This document shows positions 59,747 through 64,000 of a stretch of DNA of 64,000 bases, piece after piece (within the stretch, counting starts at the first letter, position 1; each line of letters opens with the position of its first letter). The translations under genes and the position numbers were made by a program. Location of the stretch: the NCBI RefSeq assembly GCF_032854445.1, contig NC_088307.1:16196017-16260016 (forward strand), read 5' to 3'. Under the pieces are notes generated by a model. The model was not told the DNA's origin. It made no database searches and was given only the letters and a program-made list of their open reading frames with translations. The DNA comes from Liolophura sinensis. Lineage: Eukaryota > Mollusca > Polyplacophora > Chitonida > Chitonidae.

Positions 59747-62649
59747 TAGGTTCAGTGATCCAGGAATGGAAATGGGAAGCTTGGGTAATATTTGAAATTT
59801 ACGTGGAGAATTAAGCCTTCATTTCTCCATTATTATAGGGAACATGTGGCCCCACGTAAATTACCAGCAGATTTAATACAGAAGGTGAAAATTACAGATG
59901 AGCGCTTTCATCACATACTCACAAGTAATTTACACAAAATTAATAATACCATTATTTGACAGTTTCCAATGTAGGTACACAGATGCTGATTATGTGAGAC
60001 TTTGATGCTTTGGTTTAATGTACCCCTGTTGCCCACATGTCAGGCCATCATGAAAAACACGTTTGTTGGGGATAACCAGCCAGACCCCCTCCATAAAGGG
60101 CCCCTACTCACAAATTTTTTATAGCTCACTTAATGAATTTTTTTTTCTCATATTAAATTCCTTGAAATCATACAAATTTTCATTAGCCAGATATGCCAGA
60201 GTATAAAAAATAAATTCCTTTAAACTGACTCTCATACCGGGAGCTGTGTTACCCCCGAACAAAGATTACTTTTAAGGGCCGCCTCAGCATGTCACATATT
60301 CAGACCATATTGAAGCATGGCTGTTGCAATCTGGAACAAGCATGAATTTGCATATATATAAATAAACCCGCAAACCTTACACCATTTACATGTGTGACAT
60401 ACTGTGTGACAATTACCAGCAAATGAATGGGCTTGGTGGGGTTACCTTCAAAACCAAGCAACAACCAAGTTTCAGAGCCTCAAGATCTACACTCTGCTGT
60501 CATGGAAGAGTGAAATCAACACAGAGCATGTTATCAGGCTTGGAGCTGATGATCACAGTGCACGCAAACCAGTCGAAAACCGATTTCAAATTCCTCTGTG
60601 AAGTAGTTCTTCAAGTACAATTTTGAAATGAAAAAACTTCTATATCACAAAAATGATACAACTATGGTCACAGACAGGGTAGAGATAAAAAGTGAACAAA
60701 TTTTATAACTCTTAAATACTGAAGAGTTTTGAGTTTACAGGTGAACTTAGACAATAAAATAGATTAATTTGAATCTAATTAAGGGATTATAAAAACCAGT
60801 GAGCCATTTTCAAAGGTCTGTGGAGGTGGCAGAGTGGATTTTACCTGAATCATGGGGAACCAAATTCCAGAAAATCTGAAAAATCTGCCATCCTTCACTA
60901 TCATGCATGTAAGAATAAAAAAAAAAAAATACATGTACATTATCCACTGCAATAAATGTTCCAAAACCACCCCGAATAAAACATTCATTTATGTATGTAT
61001 TTTGGGTATCTGTAAACATGCAAAATTCTCCCCTTTAAGGTCTTCACAAAAGGAAACATCAAACCATGAATTGATCGCAAAAATCCTTCGTATGTACGGC
61101 TATTATGATCCCTCAATCTCAAGGTCAAGGACATGAGCTAGGGATAAAATGATATTCTCCCTTCAAAGGCACACTGCCCTAAGGGTGTAGTTAATGAACA
61201 GTTACATTTCAGCAAATTGGGTAAATCTAAAACGTACATGGCCTAAAACTGCCTGCGGGATGTGGTGAAGCACGCAGCTGCCTCATGATGGTGAACAAGC
61301 CCAGTACAGACATGACAGATACTACACTCAACAGTGTAAAGCACACAACAGTGTAAAAACATAAACTGAGTCGGGGAGAAGCAAAGCACACGATACTACT
61401 TGATACACCCCTGGATGAAAACTATCCTAGATTTCCATAAAATTAATGAATCGTCAACCATAATTAGCTAGCCCTGTGCGCAGTGCACTCTAATTGATAG
61501 TGGGGTAATTAGAAGAAGGGATAATTATGTACACGTAGATAAATCAACCAATCCCGTTTGTCTTCGCTAGTTCTGTCACCTTGAAGTGGAGTATGGCCAT
61601 CCTTTAAGAAACTCTTGGTTGACATTTACAAAAAACACTATCCGAAAAAAACAGGATTATGTCTTTTATTCTGGCTAATGAAAGAGGTAACGATTTCCAA
61701 AAAAAAAAAATTAACATAGACAGAAAAACAAAAATTCCATTAAGAGCCCATCAAAAACAAAGTAGGGCCCTTTTTAGGAGGGTTGGTTGATTTACCCTTA
61801 CAGCATGTATAAGGAACAAATTTTAATGATGGCCTGGATCCTTTCAGAAAAGACAATCTGCCTTCTGTACTTCTCTTCTCTGACACTAACTACTTATCAT
61901 TGGCATTTACATATACCATTTCAAACTTACAACCCAGGAAACCGTGTTAAACATGCACTGGGAACATGTTTTTAGAGATGACAATAAAGTCGATGATCTT
62001 CATATATCACAGTTCAAAGTATAGGCATTTTAATACAATATGTATATTTGGTTTTTCCTCCATTGTTATTCGCATTGCCTTTAATAGTCAGGATAAACGA
62101 TTACATTGTACACCATATCTCATCCACTCAAATAAAATATAAATTGCAACCATAAATCACAGAATAATATCACTCTGGGAGTCTCAAAGTGGGTAACCAG
62201 AGACATCAAGCATGCCAGGGGGCGCCGCGGGTGTGTATTGATATGCTAAGCGAAGGATCCATAATGCAACAGGTCCGGCGATTTTCCCGACAATCAACAT
62301 CTCACTTTGCTACTGATAAATTGCCTTACAACTGTGGCCACAAGGAGGGGCTAAATAAGTCAACATACGTTTCCCACAGACCATTACTGTACCCTGTCTG
62401 TTTTCTATTTTCAGGATTAAGGTGTGCAAATTTTAGTTCAACACAGTCACTAGTTATGCTTAAATAATTTACAGAAGGCTTACAGTAGCTTCAGATTTAG
62501 AACTTTACTGTATACTGTATACAGTACACAGTAAAACATCAATGAAGTAAATGCATAGCTTCATTATACACCATGTTTAACTGTCATTTTAACATTGTGG
62601 CAATTACGCTGCAAGTATTCGATATTACATATTATACACCATTAGCAAC
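59747..62649. other. Non-coding stretch with one candidate regulatory cluster
   Basis: AT-rich single-copy DNA. Besides the homeodomain-site cluster at 61442-61527, the GC-rich patch 62200-62290 holds an open frame (cgccgcgggtgtgtattg onwards) without splice signals. Poly-A lies near 60918 and 61700. Confidence 0.45.
61442..61527. promoter_or_regulatory. Candidate enhancer: cluster of TAATTA sites
   Basis: ATTAAT at 61442, TAATTA at 61461, TAATTG at 61491, TAATTA at 61506 and TAATTA at 61522: five homeodomain-type cores in 86 bp. They are separated by non-repetitive GC-richer sequence (gccctgtgcgcagtgcac). Unlike the AT-only tract at 44 kb, the cluster is not a by-product of simple repeats. 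Function is inferred. Confidence 0.35.
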
Positions 62650-63668
62650 GTTCATACCACATGTTGGCATTAGATAGAAACGCTCACACTGCATCAGCAA
62701 TCCTCATACCACATGTTGGCATTATATAGAAACGCTCACACTGCATCAGCAATCCTCATACCACATGTTGGCATTATACAGAAACGCTCACACTGCATCA
62801 GCAATCCTCAAACCACATGTTGGCATTAAATAGAAACGCTCACACTGCATCAGCAATCCTCATACTACATGTTGGCATTAAATAGAAACGCTCACACTGC
62901 ATCAGCAATCCTCATACCACATGTTGGCATTATACAGAAACGCTCACACTGCATCAGCAATCCTCAAACCACATGTTGGCATTAGATAGAAATGCTCACA
63001 CTGCATCAGCAATCCTCATACTACATGTTGGCATTAGATAGAAACGCTCACACTGCATCAGCAATCCTCATACCACATGTTGGCATTAGATAGAAACGCT
63101 CACACTGCACCAGCAATCCTCATACCACATGTTGGCATTAAATAGAAACGCTCACACTGCATCAGCAATCCTCATACCACATGTTGGCATTAGATAGAAA
63201 CGCTCACACTGCACCAGCAATCCTCATACCACATGTTGGCATTAGATAGAAACGCTCACACTGCATCAGCAATCCTCATACCACATGTTGGCATTATGTA
63301 GAAACGCTCACACTGCATCAGCAATCCTCATACCACATGTTGGCATTGAATAGAAACGCTCACACTGCATCAGCAATCCTCATGCCACATGTTGGCATTA
63401 TATAGAAACGCTCACCCTGCATCAGCAATCATCATGCCACATGTTGGCATTATATAGAAACGCTCACCCTGCATCAGCAATCCTCATGCCACATGTTGGC
63501 ATTATATAGAAACGCTCACACTGCATCAGCAATCCTCATACCACATGTTGGCATTATATAGAAACGCTCACACTGCATCAGCAATCCTCATACCACATGT
63601 TGGCATTGAATAGAAACGCTCACACTGCATCAGCAATCCTCATACCACATGTTTGCATTATGTAGAAT
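62650..63668. repeat. 52-bp satellite array, about 19-20 copies
   Basis: Units recur every 52 bp (ccacatgttgg at 62657, 62709 and so on). Consensus: cgctcacactgcatcagcaa, then tcctcataccacatgttggc, then attatatagaaa. The bases after atta vary (gatag, tatag, aatag, tacag, tgtag), and ccctgc or caccagc variants mark sub-groups. Near 63364-63520 the units read catgccac. The palindrome-like ccacatgttgg is in every unit. Confidence 0.98.
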
Positions 63669-63740
63669 CGTTCATACTGCATCAACAACGTTCATACTGC
63701 ATCAACAACGTTCATACTGCATCAACAACGTTCATACTGT
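63669..63740. repeat. 20-bp tandem repeat derived from the 52-bp unit
   Basis: cgttcatactgcatcaacaa starts at 63669, 63689 and 63709, with a partial copy at 63729. It differs from the first 20 bases of the 52-bp unit (cgctcacactgcatcagcaa) at three positions, so it is a shortened sub-repeat at the array edge. Confidence 0.95.
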
Positions 63741-64000
63741 ATGCTCGGAATTCAATGAATGATACGTCTTTTCTCTTTGTACACATTCTTGTGTCATTTC
63801 ATTAAAATATTACTATATTGAACTGACTGATCCTCAGTGCATAATAAAAATGTTATGAACAAATACTGACTGATGTGAACTAGTTCTATTCTTGCATGGC
63901 AGGAGAGTAAACAAGTTAAGGTAAAGAGCTAACAATAAAAACTCGTCCAAACCTGGTCATATTCATTCAATAACCTGTAAAAATATAGCAGTCATATGCT
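63741..64000. other. Non-coding end of window
   Basis: AT-rich single-copy sequence with nothing recognisable. Confidence 0.5.

Overview
This window looks like non-coding DNA from a mollusc, probably a marine bivalve (inference). It is AT-rich and has no long conserved reading frame, operon, rRNA gene or free-standing tRNA gene. The word tacatgta recurs throughout, which is common in molluscs. Sixteen copies of one tRNA-headed SINE with an (AAAT)n tail are present, a kind widespread in bivalves and gastropods. There are also two other tRNA-headed repeat families and many satellite or minisatellite arrays. I read it as long introns or intergenic DNA of one or more genes, with at most a few small exons.

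Layout. 0-3.2 kb: a 22-bp minisatellite, then an 18-copy 97-bp satellite whose right half has become a 194-bp dimer. 3.4-9 kb: one SINE, a 23-bp repeat, and a compact minus-strand block near 8.6 kb with a TATA-like box, an ATG and a splice donor. 9.9-11.2 kb: a 21-copy 62-bp satellite. 15.4-15.8 kb: a 31-bp array with a duplicated five-unit block. 17-21 kb: a cluster of four SINEs, two of them a close inverted pair. 22.4 kb: the best candidate coding exon, on the minus strand. 26.1-27.5 kb: a SINE fragment, a ~65-bp repeat, and a pearl-like (Helitron-type) element built of ~173-bp units plus an ACRG-type microsatellite. 31.5-32.4 kb: a 36-bp minisatellite without stops in any of the six frames. 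37.3-37.7 kb: a second 36-bp array made of two 18-bp halves. 38-51 kb: more SINEs, including a full-length copy of a second family at 47.8 kb, and some weak coding and enhancer candidates. 55.4 and 59.5 kb: two full-length SINEs with perfect target-site duplications. 61.4 kb: a cluster of homeodomain-type sites. 62.65-63.74 kb: a 52-bp satellite that changes into a 20-bp repeat derived from part of its own unit.

The exon candidates (minus strand near 8.6, 22.4 and 41.3 kb; plus strand at 31.5-32.4 and 58.1 kb) match no family I recognise and cannot be joined into one gene from this sequence. The 8.6 and 22.4 kb candidates end in different splice phases, so they are not simple alternative first exons of one transcript. 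The repeats are the firm part of this annotation; the coding calls are tentative.
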